A DNA stretch of 49,948 nucleotides from Pseudomonadota bacterium. Lineage in GTDB: Bacteria > Pseudomonadota > Alphaproteobacteria > Rhizobiales > Beijerinckiaceae. Positions 1 to 8,902 of this stretch are shown in pieces. The translations under genes and the position numbers were made by a program. The stretch covers positions 1 to 49,948 of the forward strand of contig JAJYCZ010000004.1 of NCBI GenBank assembly GCA_021777915.1, written 5' to 3'. The notes below the pieces were generated by a model, which was given only the letters and a program-made list of their open reading frames with translations, ran no database searches and had not been told where the DNA came from. The first letter of the stretch is position 1. Each line of letters begins with the position of its first letter.

Positions 1-3000
1 CTGGTTTTGCGGCGCGCGGCCCTGGTCGTCGCCTTTGCCCATCGCCGCATGGCCGATGTCGGACGGGTCGACATGGGCGAGGTCGTTGCGGCCGAGATAG
101 GAAATCGCCAGTTCGCGGAACACATAGTCCAGAATGGAGGTCGCGTTCTTGATCGCGTCATTGCCCTGCACGAAACCCGCCGGCTCGAAGCGGGTAAAAG
201 TGAAGGCGTCGACATATTCTTCCAGCGGCACGCCATATTGCAGGCCGACCGAAATGGCGATGGCGAAATTGTTCATCAGACTGCGGAAGGCGGCGCCTTC
301 CTTGTGCATGTCGATGAAAATCTCGCCGATCCGCCCGTCCTGATATTCGCCGGTGCGCAGATAGACCTTGTGCCCGCCGACAACCGCCTTCTGGGTATAG
401 CCCTTGCGGCGGTCGGGCAGTTTTTCGCGCTCGCGCCGCCGCTCGACCCGCTCGATCACCCGTTCGACGATGCGCTCGGCGACCTGGGCCGCGCGCGCCG
501 GATGGCTTTGGGCCATGAAAGCGTCGAAAGCGTCCTCGTCCTCCTGGTCCTCGTCGGCGATGAGCTGGCTGTTGAGCGGCTGCGACAGTTTGGAGCCGTC
601 GCGATAGAGCGCATTGGCCTTGATCGCGAGGCGCCAGGACAGGAGATAAGCCGCCTTGCAATCCTCGACCGTCGCGTCATTCGGCATATTGATGGTTTTC
701 GAGATCGCGCCCGAAATGAAAGGCTGCGACGCCGCCATCATGCGGATGTGGCTCTCGACCGAGAGATAGCGCTTTCCGGTGCGCCCGCAGGGATTGGCGC
801 AGTCGAACACCGGCAGATGTTCGGCTTTGAGATGCGGCGCGCCCTCAAGCGTCATCGCGCCGCAGACATGGATATTGGCGGCGTCGATTTCGGCCTTCGA
901 AAAGCCGAGGAAGGCGAGCAGTTCGAAACTCGGGTCGTCGAGCTTTTCCGCCGGGACTTTCAGTTCGTTGACCAGATAATCGGAGCCGAGGCCGAATTTG
1001 TTGAAGACGAATTTGATATCAAAGGTTCCCGGCAGGGCCTGGGCGATTTCGGCCAGTTTTTCCGCCGAAAAGCCTTTTGATGCGAGAGTCGTCTCGTTGA
1101 TCCCCGGCGCCTGTTTCAGACCGCCGTGGCCAACGGCGAAAGCCTCGATCTCGGCGAGCTGGGCTTCGCTGTAGCCGAGCGCCCTCAAGCCTTCCGGCAC
1201 GGCGCGGTTGATGATCTTGAAATAGCCGCCGCCCGCGAGTTTCTTGAATTTCACCAGAGCGAAATCGGGCTCGATGCCGGTGGTGTCGCAATCCATCACC
1301 AGGCCGATGGTGCCGGTCGGCGCGACCACACTCACCTGCGCGTTGCGATAGCCGTGCTTTTCGCCAAGCTCGAGCGCCTTGTCCCAGGCCGCGCGGGCGT
1401 GGACGATCAGGTCCTGATCGGGGCAGCTCGCGGCGTCGAGCGCCACCGGCGTCACCGCGAGCCTTTCATAATCGTCGCTGAGGCCGTAAGCCGCGCGGCG
1501 ATGATTGCGGATGACCCGCAGCATGGCGCCGGAATTTTCCACATAGCGGGCGAAGGCGCCGCGCTCTTTCGCCATTTCGGCGGAAGTGGCGTAGCACACG
1601 CCGGTCATGACCGCCGACAGCGCGCCGCACAGCGAGCGGCCCTCCGGCGAGTCATAAGCCAATCCCGAAGACATCAGCAGGCCGCCGATATTGGCGAAGC
1701 CGAGGCCGAGCGTGCGGTAGTCATAGGAAAGCTGGGCGATGGCGCGCGAGGGGAACTGCGCCATCAGCACCGAGATTTCCAGCACGACGGTCCACAGCCG
1801 CACGGCGTGCTCATAAGCCGCGACGTCGAATTTCTTGGTCGTGGGATCGCGGAACTGCAACAGGTTCAGCGAGGCGAGATTGCAGGCGGTGTCGTCGAGG
1901 AACATATATTCGGAGCACGGATTGGAGGCGCGGATTTCGCCGCCCGCCGGGCAGGTGTGCCAGTCGTTGATGGTGGTGTGGAACTGCAGGCCGGGATCGG
2001 CGGAAGCCCAAGCGGCATAGCCGATCTTTTCCCACAACTCGCGGGCCTGAACCGTCTTGGCGACCTTGCCGTCGGTGCGGCGGGTGAGCGGCCAGGTCCC
2101 ATCCTGCTCCACCGTGCGTAAAAAGGCGTCGGTCACGCGCACCGAATTGTTGGAGTTCTGGCCGGAGACGGTGAGATAGGCTTCCGACTGCCAGTCGGTG
2201 TCGTATTCGGGCAGGTCGAATTCGCGGAAACCCTGTTTCGCGTATTGGATGACGCGCTTGATGAAACTGTCCGGGCACTGGGCGCGGCGGGCGAGCTTGA
2301 TCTCGCGCTTCAGGGCGGGATTCTTTTCCGGGTTGAAGCAATCGTCGCCCGAGCCTTCGCAATTCACCGCGGCCCTGAACACCGCCTTCATGTGCTTGCG
2401 CAGGATTTTCGAGCCGGCGACCAGAGCCGCGACCTTCTCCTCCTCGCGCACCTTCCAGTCAATGAAGGCTTCGATATCCGGGTGGTCGACGTCCACCACC
2501 ACCATCTTGGCGGCGCGGCGGGTGGTGCCGCCGGACTTGATCGCGCCGGCCGCGCGGTCGCCGATCTTGAGGAAGGACATCAGGCCGGAGGACTTACCGC
2601 CGCCGGACAGCTTTTCGTTTTCCGAGCGCAATGAGGAGAAATTGGCGCCGGTGCCGGAGCCATATTTGAACAGGCGCGCCTCGCGCACCCACAGGTCCAT
2701 GATGCCGCCCTCGTTGACGAGGTCGTCCTTGACCGACTGGATGAAACAGGCGTGGGGCTGCGGGTGCTCGTAGGCCGAATCCGAGGCCTTGAGCACGCCG
2801 GTGTCGTGTTCGACGAAGAAATGGCCCTGGCCGGGGCCGTCAATGCCATAGGCCCAGTGCAGGCCGGTGTTGAACCATTGCGGCGAATTGGGCGCGGCGA
2901 TCTGGCGGGCCAGCATGAAGCGCATTTCGTCGAAGAAAGCCCGGGCGTCTTCTTCGCCATCGAAATAGCCGCCCTTCCAGCCCCAATAGGTCCAGGCGCC

Positions 3001-3345
3001 GGCGAGCCGGTCGAACACTTCCTTGGCCGAGGTCTCGCCGCCGAAGCGATCTTTTTCGGGGAGTTGGGCCAGGGCGTTCTCGTCGGGGACCGAGCGCCAC
3101 AGGAAGGAGGGGACGGCATTTTCCTCGACGCGCTTGCGCCGGGCGGGGACCCCGGCCTTGCGGAAATATTTCTGCGCCAGCACGTCGCAGGCGACCTGGC
3201 TCCAGGCGGCGGGGACTTCGATCCCGTTCTGGGAGAAGACGGTCGAGCCGTCCGGGTTGCGGATTTCGCTCCTTGTCTCCCGGAATTCGATCGCTTGATA
3301 AGGAGATTGTCCCGCCTTGGTGTAGAGCCGTTCGATCCGCATCAT
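1..3345 (-). CDS. nrdJ: Adenosylcobalamin-dependent (class II) ribonucleotide reductase, 3' end beyond window
   Basis: This enzyme reduces ribonucleotides to deoxyribonucleotides with a B12-derived radical, so it works with or without oxygen. The frame is open for 1115 codons from the ATGATG at 3345/3342 to the window edge. Family members have about 1200-1250 residues, so roughly the last 100, including the C-terminal cysteine/zinc tail, lie outside. The N-terminus ([13 protein letters not shown]) is typical of rhizobial NrdJ. The substrate-loop motif NPCSEY falls near residue 475, followed by [17 protein letters not shown] ribosome-binding site precedes the start. The gene stands alone, with no nrdR, and I see no B12-box riboswitch in the 431 bp upstream. 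Identification is secure. Confidence 0.96.
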   Translation of the reverse strand, partial: MMRIERLYTKAGQSPYQAIEFRETRSEIRNPDGSTVFSQNGIEVPAAWSQVACDVLAQKYFRKAGVPARRKRVEENAVPSFLWRSVPDENALAQLPEKDRFGGETSAKEVFDRLAGAWTYWGWKGGYFDGEEDARAFFDEMRFMLARQIAAPNSPQWFNTGLHWAYGIDGPGQGHFFVEHDTGVLKASDSAYEHPQPHACFIQSVKDDLVNEGGIMDLWVREARLFKYGSGTGANFSSLRSENEKLSGGGKSSGLMSFLKIGDRAAGAIKSGGTTRRAAKMVVVDVDHPDIEAFIDWKVREEEKVAALVAGSKILRKHMKAVFRAAVNCEGSGDDCFNPEKNPALKREIKLARRAQCPDSFIKRVIQYAKQGFREFDLPEYDTDWQSEAYLTVSGQNSNNSVRVTDAFLRTVEQDGTWPLTRRTDGKVAKTVQARELWEKIGYAAWASADPGLQFHTTINDWHTCPAGGEIRASNPCSEYMFLDDTACNLASLNLLQFRDPTTKKFDVAAYEHAVRLWTVVLEISVLMAQFPSRAIAQLSYDYRTLGLGFANIGGLLMSSGLAYDSPEGRSLCGALSAVMTGVCYATSAEMAKERGAFARYVENSGAMLRVIRNHRRAAYGLSDDYERLAVTPVALDAASCPDQDLIVHARAAWDKALELGEKHGYRNAQVSVVAPTGTIGLVMDCDTTGIEPDFALVKFKKLAGGGYFKIINRAVPEGLRALGYSEAQLAEIEAFAVGHGGLKQAPGINETTLASKGFSAEKLAEIAQALPGTFDIKFVFNKFGLGSDYLVNELKVPAEKLDDPSFELLAFLGFSKAEIDAANIHVCGAMTLEGAPHLKAEHLPVFDCANPCGRTGKRYLSVESHIRMMAASQPFISGAISKTINMPNDATVEDCKAAYLLSWRLAIKANALYRDGSKLSQPLNSQLIADEDQEDEDAFDAFMAQSHPARAAQVAERIVERVIERVERRREREKLPDRRKGYTQKAVVGGHKVYLRTGEYQDGRIGEIFIDMHKEGAAFRSLMNNFAIAISVGLQYGVPLEEYVDAFTFTRFEPAGFVQGNDAIKNATSILDYVFRELAISYLGRNDLAHVDPSDIGHAAMGKGDDQGRAPQNQ

Positions 3346-3776
3346 TTCCCCCGATTTCCGTCTGGCGCGACGCGTCGCCAGAACCTTGCCCGAATTTGTG
3401 AGCCCGCGCGGAAAACCGAAGGCGCATGAATCGCCGTTCCAGGAGAAGCCCCCAGCCGGACGAAACGAACGCCTTGGTCACGCGACATGATATGAAAGCT
3501 GCGCGGGAACGCGGTTTTGCGCGCGTTCGTCACTCCCCGGCGATCGTTTGGCCGCGCGCCCCTCGTTGAGATCGGATTGAAGCCCTGAACTTCGAGGCGG
3601 CCGGCGACGGCGTCGGGATGTTTTGAGTTAAATCCAGCAGGCATGAGACGTCAAGATATTGCGTCGTTTTTCCTCACTACCACTAGAATTTGAGGATATT
3701 GGGGACAATTTCAACCGAATCTTAACAAAGAATTTGCAATTGCCCGTGTCTTGATGCAGCCACAATCTCGCCCCAT
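3346..3776. other. Intergenic region upstream of nrdJ, with an AT-rich stretch
   Basis: These 431 bp lie between the nrdJ start and the lrgB-like stop codon; both genes read leftward. About 3650-3750 is clearly AT-rich against the surroundings and probably holds the nrdJ promoter, but I cannot pick a convincing -35/-10 pair. An imperfect dyad GACG...CGTC with a TCAAGATATTG core sits at 3647-3665 and could be a regulator site. It is not a good match to the NrdR box. No coding potential is recognised, and the short frames here have no homology I know. Confidence 0.4.
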
Positions 3777-4511
3777 TCACAATCCGAGCAAGGGCCTGAG
3801 AAGCGGGAGAATTATGCTGGTGAGGGCGCCGTTGAGGCCCATCGCTATCCCCGCGAAAGCCCCGGCGACCGAATCAATTTGGAAGGCGCGGGCGGCGCCG
3901 ATGCCATGCGAGGCGAGCCCCGCGGCCATGCCGATGGCGGCCGGATCGGTGATTCGCAGCGCGCGCATCAGGGGCGTGAGGATGATGGCGCCGAACACGC
4001 CGGTCGCGATCACCAGGGCGGCGGTGAGGAAAGGCGCGCCGCCGAGTTTTTCGGCGAGGCCCATGGCGATGGGCGAGGTCACCGATTTCGGGGCCAGAGA
4101 CGCCACGATTTCATGCGGCGCGCCGAGAAGTCTGGCGATCGCCACGGCGCTCACGATGGCGACGAGCGAGCCGACGCCGAGCGCGGCGGCGATGGGGAGC
4201 GCCGTGGCGCGCACCCGTTCGAGATTGCGATAGAGCGGCACGGCCAGAGCGACGGTCGCCGGGCCGAGCAGGAAATGGATGAACTGTGCGCCTGCGAAAT
4301 AGGTCTCGTAGCTGGTTCCGGTCGCTTTCAGCGCCAGGATGATGAAAATCGCCGCCAGCGCGACGAGATTGGCCGCCGGGTGGCGGCGGCAGGCGATCGA
4401 GATCCGGTCGGCGACGAGATAGGCCGCCAGAGTCAGGGTCAGCCAGGATAAAGGGCTGGCGGCGAGATAGACCCAGACTTCCGGATGGGGCTTGAGCAGT
4501 GTGGGGATCAT
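3777..4511 (-). CDS. LrgB/CidB-family membrane protein
   Basis: A 244-residue, strongly hydrophobic multi-span membrane protein of the LrgB family. LrgB works with LrgA and is linked in other bacteria to murein hydrolase control and to export of small organic acids. The start MIPTLLKPHP is chosen because its ATG overlaps the stop codon of the upstream lrgA-like gene as ATGA, the usual sign of translational coupling. The same frame is open further upstream, but that part is arginine-rich shadow sequence antisense in character. Typical LrgB features are visible: a SVTSPIAMGLAEKLGG stretch and a late GMAAGLASHGIG stretch. Family assignment is firm; the physiological role here is inferred. Confidence 0.9.
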   Translation of the reverse strand: MIPTLLKPHPEVWVYLAASPLSWLTLTLAAYLVADRISIACRRHPAANLVALAAIFIILALKATGTSYETYFAGAQFIHFLLGPATVALAVPLYRNLERVRATALPIAAALGVGSLVAIVSAVAIARLLGAPHEIVASLAPKSVTSPIAMGLAEKLGGAPFLTAALVIATGVFGAIILTPLMRALRITDPAAIGMAAGLASHGIGAARAFQIDSVAGAFAGIAMGLNGALTSIILPLLRPLLGL

Positions 4512-4876
4512 GGCTGGCTCGTGGGTTCGCTCCTGGCGAGCAGGCGGAAGGTGAGCGCGGTCGCCGCCTGGGCGAGGGCGGTGGAGAGCGCGACCGCGAG
4601 AATCACCGTCACGGCGTTGGCGGCGAGGGCGTCCAGATAGCGCATCAGCCCGACCGAGGCCGGCACGAACAAGAGAGAGAGATGGCCGAGCAGGCCGTCG
4701 GCGGCGCCGCCGAGCCTTTGGGGAACGGCGCCCGCGCTCCGGCCGCCGCGCAGGACCAGAAAGGCGAACAGCAGGAACATGCCGAGCACCGGGCCGGGCA
4801 GGGGCAGGGCGAAAGCGTGGACGACGAACTCCCCGGCCAGTTGGCAGGCCAGTATGCCGGCGAAAGCGGCGATCAT
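4508..4876 (-). CDS. LrgA/CidA-family membrane protein
   Basis: A 122-residue protein with four predicted membrane segments, matching the LrgA/CidA family (holin-like partner of LrgB). The GPVLGMFLLF segment is characteristic. I place the start at the ATG at 4876 (MIAAFAG) because GGAG lies six bases before it. The in-frame ATG at 4888 (MEKRM) lacks such a site, and its own codons supply the GGAG. The stop overlaps the lrgB-like start, so the two form a two-gene operon. It diverges from the NDUFA12 gene across about 125 bp. Confidence 0.88.
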   Translation of the reverse strand: MIAAFAGILACQLAGEFVVHAFALPLPGPVLGMFLLFAFLVLRGGRSAGAVPQRLGGAADGLLGHLSLLFVPASVGLMRYLDALAANAVTVILAVALSTALAQAATALTFRLLARSEPTSQP

Positions 4877-5002
4877 GCGTTTCTCCATTGGGGCGGGAGG
4901 GGCGTTTGGCCCCGGAGCCGCGCCAGGATAGAACAAGGAACGACTGGACAGAAGGTCGCGACGCGGCCATAGTCCGCGCGAATTGTCGTCGGCGGGGCTA
5001 AA

Positions 5003-5425
5003 ATGGGATCAAGCGCGATGAAATGGCTCGTCCAATTCCTCACTTGGTGGAACGGGCAGACGCTCAACACCCGGCTCTACACCTGGCTTTATGGCGAGCG
5101 CGTCGGCGAGGACCAGTTCGGCAATATCTATTATCGCTTCCGCAATGGCGAGATCGACAAGGCGCTGGGCTTCAACCGCCGCTGGGTGATCTTCAACGGC
5201 GAGAGCGAAGGCTCGAAAGTGCCGCCCGGCTGGTATGGCTGGCTGCACCACATGACCGACGAACTGCCCACCGAGACGGATTACAAGCCGCGCGAATGGG
5301 AAAAGCCCTATGTCCCCAACCAGACCGGCACGCCCAACGCCTGGCGTCCGCAGGGCTCGACCCTCGCCTCCGGGATCCGGCCGCGCGCCACGGGGGACTA
5401 TCAGGCCTGGTCGCCCGAAGCGTGA
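5003..5425 (+). CDS. NADH:ubiquinone oxidoreductase accessory subunit, NDUFA12 (B17.2) family
   Basis: A 140-residue homologue of the mitochondrial complex I accessory subunit B17.2/NDUFA12, found in alphaproteobacteria outside the main nuo operon. Recognisable family sequence includes WWNGQTLNTRLYTW near the N-terminus, GNIYYR, and W-rich stretches (GWLHHMTDELPT, PNQTGTPNAWRP). It lacks membrane segments and should sit on the peripheral arm of complex I. Two starts are possible: 5003, with GGGG five bases upstream, or 5018 (MKWLVQF). I chose the first with modest certainty. The DUF2155 gene follows 42 bp later on the same strand, a neighbour pair common in Hyphomicrobiales. Confidence 0.93.
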   Translation: MGSSAMKWLVQFLTWWNGQTLNTRLYTWLYGERVGEDQFGNIYYRFRNGEIDKALGFNRRWVIFNGESEGSKVPPGWYGWLHHMTDELPTETDYKPREWEKPYVPNQTGTPNAWRPQGSTLASGIRPRATGDYQAWSPEA

Positions 5426-5467
5426 GACGCGGACTGTGACGCGCCGGCGCCGGGGTTCGATCGCGAC

Positions 5468-6409
5468 ATGAGGTTTTTCCGTTCCGTCATCCCGGTTCTG
5501 GCCGTCCTTCCGGTTTGCGCGGGCCCGTGCGCGCCGGCGCGCGCCGACGAGATCCGCAATCCGAAAGCGATTTTCGCCGGCATCGACAAGATCACCGGCC
5601 GCATCACCACTTTCGACGTCGCCATCGACGAAACGGTGCAATTCGGCACGCTCCAGGTCACGCCCCGCGTCTGCCTCACCCGTCCCCAGACCGAGGCGCC
5701 GCTGACCGAAGGCTTCGTTCAGGTCGACGATGTCGAAAACGGCAGGATGAAGCGGATTTTTTCCGGCTGGATGTTCGCGGCGAGTCCCGGCCTCCACGGC
5801 GTCGAGCATCCCGTCTTCGACGTCTGGCTGAAGGATTGCGTCGGCGGCAAGGAGGTCACGCCCGCGCCGGCCAACGCCGCGCCCGAGGCCAATCGCGCGC
5901 CGCCGCCCAACGCCGCGCCGTCGCCGGCCGAGGGCGCGCCCGCCGGCAGGGCGAGCCGCACCATCAAGCCGGAGGAACCGGTCGAGCCGTCGATGGACAG
6001 CTTGCCGCCGAGCCCCGCCGATGTCGATTCGCCCGACATGCAAAATCCCGAGGCCCAGTCCCCCGAGACGCCGGCGCCCGAATTCCAACCGGCGCCGCCG
6101 ACGCCTGCGCCACAGGTCCCCGCGCGTGAACCGCGCGGAAAACGGCGGCCCCTGCCGTCGGATCAACTCGAAAACCCGGACAACGGCCTCGGCCCGCCGG
6201 TCGAGGTCGGGCCGGCGCCAGGCATGCGGCCGGAAGGCGAGCCGATCGCGCCGCCCAAGCCCGCGCGGCGCTCGAAACACAAGCGCCAGCCGCCGCCGAA
6301 CGCCGACGCGCCGATCCCGCCGGCCGACATCCCGACGCCGGCGCCGCAACCGGCGCCGCAGCCCTCCGGCCCGCAGAACCTGCTGAAAAACCTGCCCTTC
6401 ATGCATTGA
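5468..6409 (+). CDS. DUF2155 domain secreted protein with long proline-rich tail
   Basis: A 313-residue exported protein of unknown function. Residues 1-26 form a signal peptide ending ARA. Residues about 30-130 form the DUF2155 domain, with KITGRITTFD, a CLTRP segment, the FSGWMFAASPGLHGVEHPVFDVWL signature in part, and a second cysteine (KDC) that may pair with the first. From about residue 135 to the end the sequence is low-complexity, rich in Pro, Ala, Glu and basic residues, as in a disordered periplasmic linker. The tail seems longer than in many homologues. It ends just before a dispersed repeat that separates it from the convergent aat gene. Confidence 0.88.
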   Translation: MRFFRSVIPVLAVLPVCAGPCAPARADEIRNPKAIFAGIDKITGRITTFDVAIDETVQFGTLQVTPRVCLTRPQTEAPLTEGFVQVDDVENGRMKRIFSGWMFAASPGLHGVEHPVFDVWLKDCVGGKEVTPAPANAAPEANRAPPPNAAPSPAEGAPAGRASRTIKPEEPVEPSMDSLPPSPADVDSPDMQNPEAQSPETPAPEFQPAPPTPAPQVPAREPRGKRRPLPSDQLENPDNGLGPPVEVGPAPGMRPEGEPIAPPKPARRSKHKRQPPPNADAPIPPADIPTPAPQPAPQPSGPQNLLKNLPFMH

Positions 6410-6415
6410 GCCAGT

Positions 6416-6513
6416 GCATATTCCCGAAAAGTTGATCGACCTTTCAGATGAGAATATGCGCCAGAACAATGAGATGACAGAGCGCGTTCGATTCGGGCGT
6501 TTCGAACGCGCTC
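6416..6513 (-). repeat. Dispersed ~98 bp double-hairpin element, copy 1
   Basis: This element fills the space between the convergent DUF2155 and aat genes. It has two dyads: GCATATTC at 6416-6423 pairs with GAATATGC at 6452-6459, and AGCGCGTTCGA at 6481-6491 pairs perfectly with TCGAACGCGCT at 6502-6512. Its reverse complement aligns along its full length with 21460-21558, sharing ATTGTTCT, GCGCATATTC and ACTTTTCGG blocks. It could act as a bidirectional transcription terminator for the two genes, though there is no clean T-tract. Strand is set relative to copy 2. Confidence 0.8.
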
Positions 6514-6519
6514 GACAGC

Positions 6520-7188
6520 TCAGCGCCCGCGCGCGAGGTCCAGAATCGCCTCGGGCGCGGTCCTGGCGTCGAGGGCGTGAAAATCCCCTTCGATCGCCAG
6601 CGCCGCATCGAGCCTGCGACGGTATTCGGCGCGGGTGATCTCGACGGCGCCGAGGCTTTCGAGATGCGGCGTGACGAACTGCGCATCGAGCAGGGAAAAG
6701 CCGCCGAAGCGCAGCCGCGCCACGAGATAGGTCAGGCAGACCTTTGACGCGTCGGCGACGCGGTGGAACATGCTCTCGCCGAAAAAGGCGCCCCCCAGCG
6801 CCAGGCCGTAAAGCCCGCCGACCAGTTCGCCGTCGCGCCAGGCCTCGACCGTATGGACGAAGCCCAGGTCGAACAATTCCCGGAACAAAACGGCGATGGT
6901 CCCGTTGATCCAGGTCTTTTCCCGGCCCGGCCGGCTTGCGGCGCAGCCGGCGAGCACGGCGTCGAAATTCGTGTCGACGCCGATGTCGAATTTCCGCGCC
7001 CTGATGGTTTTTGCGAGGCTTCTGGAGACGATCAGGCGATCGAGCGGAAAAATCCCGCGCTCGCGCGGGTCGAACCAGTGCAGATATTCAGCCTCCGCAT
7101 CCTCGGCCATCGGGAACAGGCCGGCGGCATAGGCGCGCAGCAGAATGCGCGGCGTGATCGGTTCAGGCTTGGGCGGCGGCGGGCTCAT
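6520..7188 (-). CDS. aat: Leucyl/phenylalanyl-tRNA-protein transferase
   Basis: Transfers Leu or Phe from charged tRNA to proteins with N-terminal Arg or Lys, marking them for ClpAP degradation (N-end rule). The 222-residue length is normal. Family signatures include YAAGLFPMAED near residue 20, WFDPRERGIFPLD, TWIN, and GGLYGLALGGAFFGESMFH around residues 125-145, then LLDAQFVTPHLESLGA. In many Hyphomicrobiales aat follows accC and faces DUF2155 and NDUFA12 genes. Here that right-hand half of the cluster is kept, but accBC lies about 26 kb away. Cytoplasmic. Confidence 0.96.
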   Translation of the reverse strand: MSPPPPKPEPITPRILLRAYAAGLFPMAEDAEAEYLHWFDPRERGIFPLDRLIVSRSLAKTIRARKFDIGVDTNFDAVLAGCAASRPGREKTWINGTIAVLFRELFDLGFVHTVEAWRDGELVGGLYGLALGGAFFGESMFHRVADASKVCLTYLVARLRFGGFSLLDAQFVTPHLESLGAVEITRAEYRRRLDAALAIEGDFHALDARTAPEAILDLARGR

Positions 7189-7398
7189 GGTCTATTGTCG
7201 CCGCCGGCCGAAGCCGCGACAAGGCCGAATTGCGCGCGCCGGCGACAAGCCGGTCCCGCCGGTCGGCGCGGCGGCGATCAGGCCCGGCCGCGGGCCGATG
7301 TTGCGGCGCGAGAGGGTTCAGGCTGCGTGACGGCGGCCGCGCTCCCTTTTTCCGCCGCGCGGCGCCGACTATATTGGGCGCAAGCCGTGAGGAGTCGC

Positions 7399-8802
7399 AT
7401 GTTTCGAAAAATTTTCGCCGCCGTCGTCCTGGCCTCTTGCGCCGCGCCGCTTCACGCCGAGACCGCGCGGCAGCCGCCCGCCTCGGAAACGCAGGTCACA
7501 TTGAGTTTCGCGCCGGTGGTCAAAAGGGCCGCGCCGGCGGTGGTCAATGTCTATGCCCAGCGCGTCGAGCGGACGCCGCGCCGCAATCCCCTGTTCGACG
7601 ATCCGATTTTCCGGCGCTTTTTCGGCGAGGGCCGGGGACCGGGCGGGGCGACCGCGCGGTCGCTGGGCTCGGGCGTGATCGTCGATCCTTCCGGCCTCGT
7701 CGTCACCAACAACCATGTGATCGACGACATGAACGAGGTGAAGGTGGCGCTCGCCGACCGGCGGGAATTTCCCGCCGACATCCTGTTGCGCGATACGCGC
7801 AGCGATCTCGCCATTTTGCGCATCAGGGGCCCCAAGGGCGCGACTTTTCCGGTGCTGCCCATGGGCGACTCGGACGCGCTCCAGGTCGGCGACCTCGCTT
7901 TGGCGATCGGCGATCCCTTCGGCGTCGGCCAGACCGTGACCCAGGGCATCATTTCGGCGCTGGCTCGCACCGAGACCGGCATTTCCGACTATGGCTTCTT
8001 CATCCAGACCGACGCCGCGATCAATCCCGGCAATTCGGGCGGCGCCCTGGTGGACATGAGCGGGCGGCTGATCGGCATCAATGCAGCCATCGTGTCGCAA
8101 TCGGGCGGCTCGGTCGGCATCGGCTTCGCCATTCCGGTCAATATGGTCAAGGACGTGCTGGCGACCGCCATGGCCGGCGGCAAGGAGGTTCACCGTCCCT
8201 GGCTCGGCGCGACATTGCAGAATCTCAATCGCGACATCGCCGATTCGCTTGGCCTCGACCGGCAGGCTGGCGCGCTGGTGGCCGATGTCGATCCGCACGG
8301 GCCGGCGGCGGAAGGCGGGTTGAAGCAGGGCGACGTCATCACCGCCGTGGATGGCAAGGATGTCTATGATTCAGGCGGCGTCGGCTATCGGCTGGCCGCG
8401 ATGCCGATCGGCGGCGTCGCCTCGCTTTCGGTCCTGCGCAACGGCAAAGCCACGGTCGTGCCGCTGAAACTGGCGGCCGCCCCGGAGCGTCCGCCGCGCG
8501 AAGAACTCACCATCGCCGGCTCATCGCCTTTCGCCGGCGCGACCGTGGTCAATATTTCGCCGGCCACGATCGAGGAATATTCCCTCTCTCACGCCAGCCA
8601 GGGCGTGGCGGTGATCGGGGTCCAGGACGGGAGTCCCGCCGCCATGGTCGGCGTTCAGCACGGCGATATCGTGCTTTCGCTGAACGGCGAGAAAATCCAC
8701 ACCACCCGCGACCTCCAGCGCGCGGCGGCGGAAAGCCCCTATGTCTGGCGGCTCCAGATCAACCGCGGCGGCCAGGTGATCACCAGCGTGATCGGAGGGT
8801 GA
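7399..8802 (+). CDS. HtrA/Do-type periplasmic serine protease with two PDZ domains
   Basis: A 467-residue DegP/DegQ/MucD-like protease for quality control of envelope proteins. Order: signal peptide (about 1-22, ending LHA), trypsin-like domain to about residue 270, then two PDZ domains (about 275-365 and 385-467). The catalytic triad is intact: H106 in TNNHVID, D136 in RSDLAIL and S213 in GNSGGAL. The ATG at 7399 is preceded by GAGGAG and by a TATATT hexamer at 7370-7375 that could be a -10 element. The frame is open much further upstream, but that part lacks family similarity and lies antisense to aat. It diverges from aat. Confidence 0.95.
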   Translation: MFRKIFAAVVLASCAAPLHAETARQPPASETQVTLSFAPVVKRAAPAVVNVYAQRVERTPRRNPLFDDPIFRRFFGEGRGPGGATARSLGSGVIVDPSGLVVTNNHVIDDMNEVKVALADRREFPADILLRDTRSDLAILRIRGPKGATFPVLPMGDSDALQVGDLALAIGDPFGVGQTVTQGIISALARTETGISDYGFFIQTDAAINPGNSGGALVDMSGRLIGINAAIVSQSGGSVGIGFAIPVNMVKDVLATAMAGGKEVHRPWLGATLQNLNRDIADSLGLDRQAGALVADVDPHGPAAEGGLKQGDVITAVDGKDVYDSGGVGYRLAAMPIGGVASLSVLRNGKATVVPLKLAAAPERPPREELTIAGSSPFAGATVVNISPATIEEYSLSHASQGVAVIGVQDGSPAAMVGVQHGDIVLSLNGEKIHTTRDLQRAAAESPYVWRLQINRGGQVITSVIGG

Positions 8803-8902
8803 GGCGGCCCGAAAATCATGCGACCGGGCTTGTCGCGGCGCCCCGCGCGAACCCGTTGTGATTGACGGACACGCCTGGCGCACTCCGGGGGAGGACACGG
8901 CC

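Noticed and set aside
7-2121. Two long + strand frames (7-1080 and 1126-2121)
   Set aside because: Both are antisense shadows of nrdJ, whose own frame is open across the whole interval with clear family motifs.
3346-3776. Cobalamin riboswitch upstream of the B12-dependent nrdJ
   Set aside because: I found no B12 box or the expected multi-stem core in the leader; the region only shows an AT-rich promoter-like stretch.
3777-4970. Single 397-residue LrgA-LrgB fusion protein
   Set aside because: The N-terminal part of this frame is arginine-rich shadow sequence; the real lrgA-like gene is in another frame and overlaps lrgB by ATGA.
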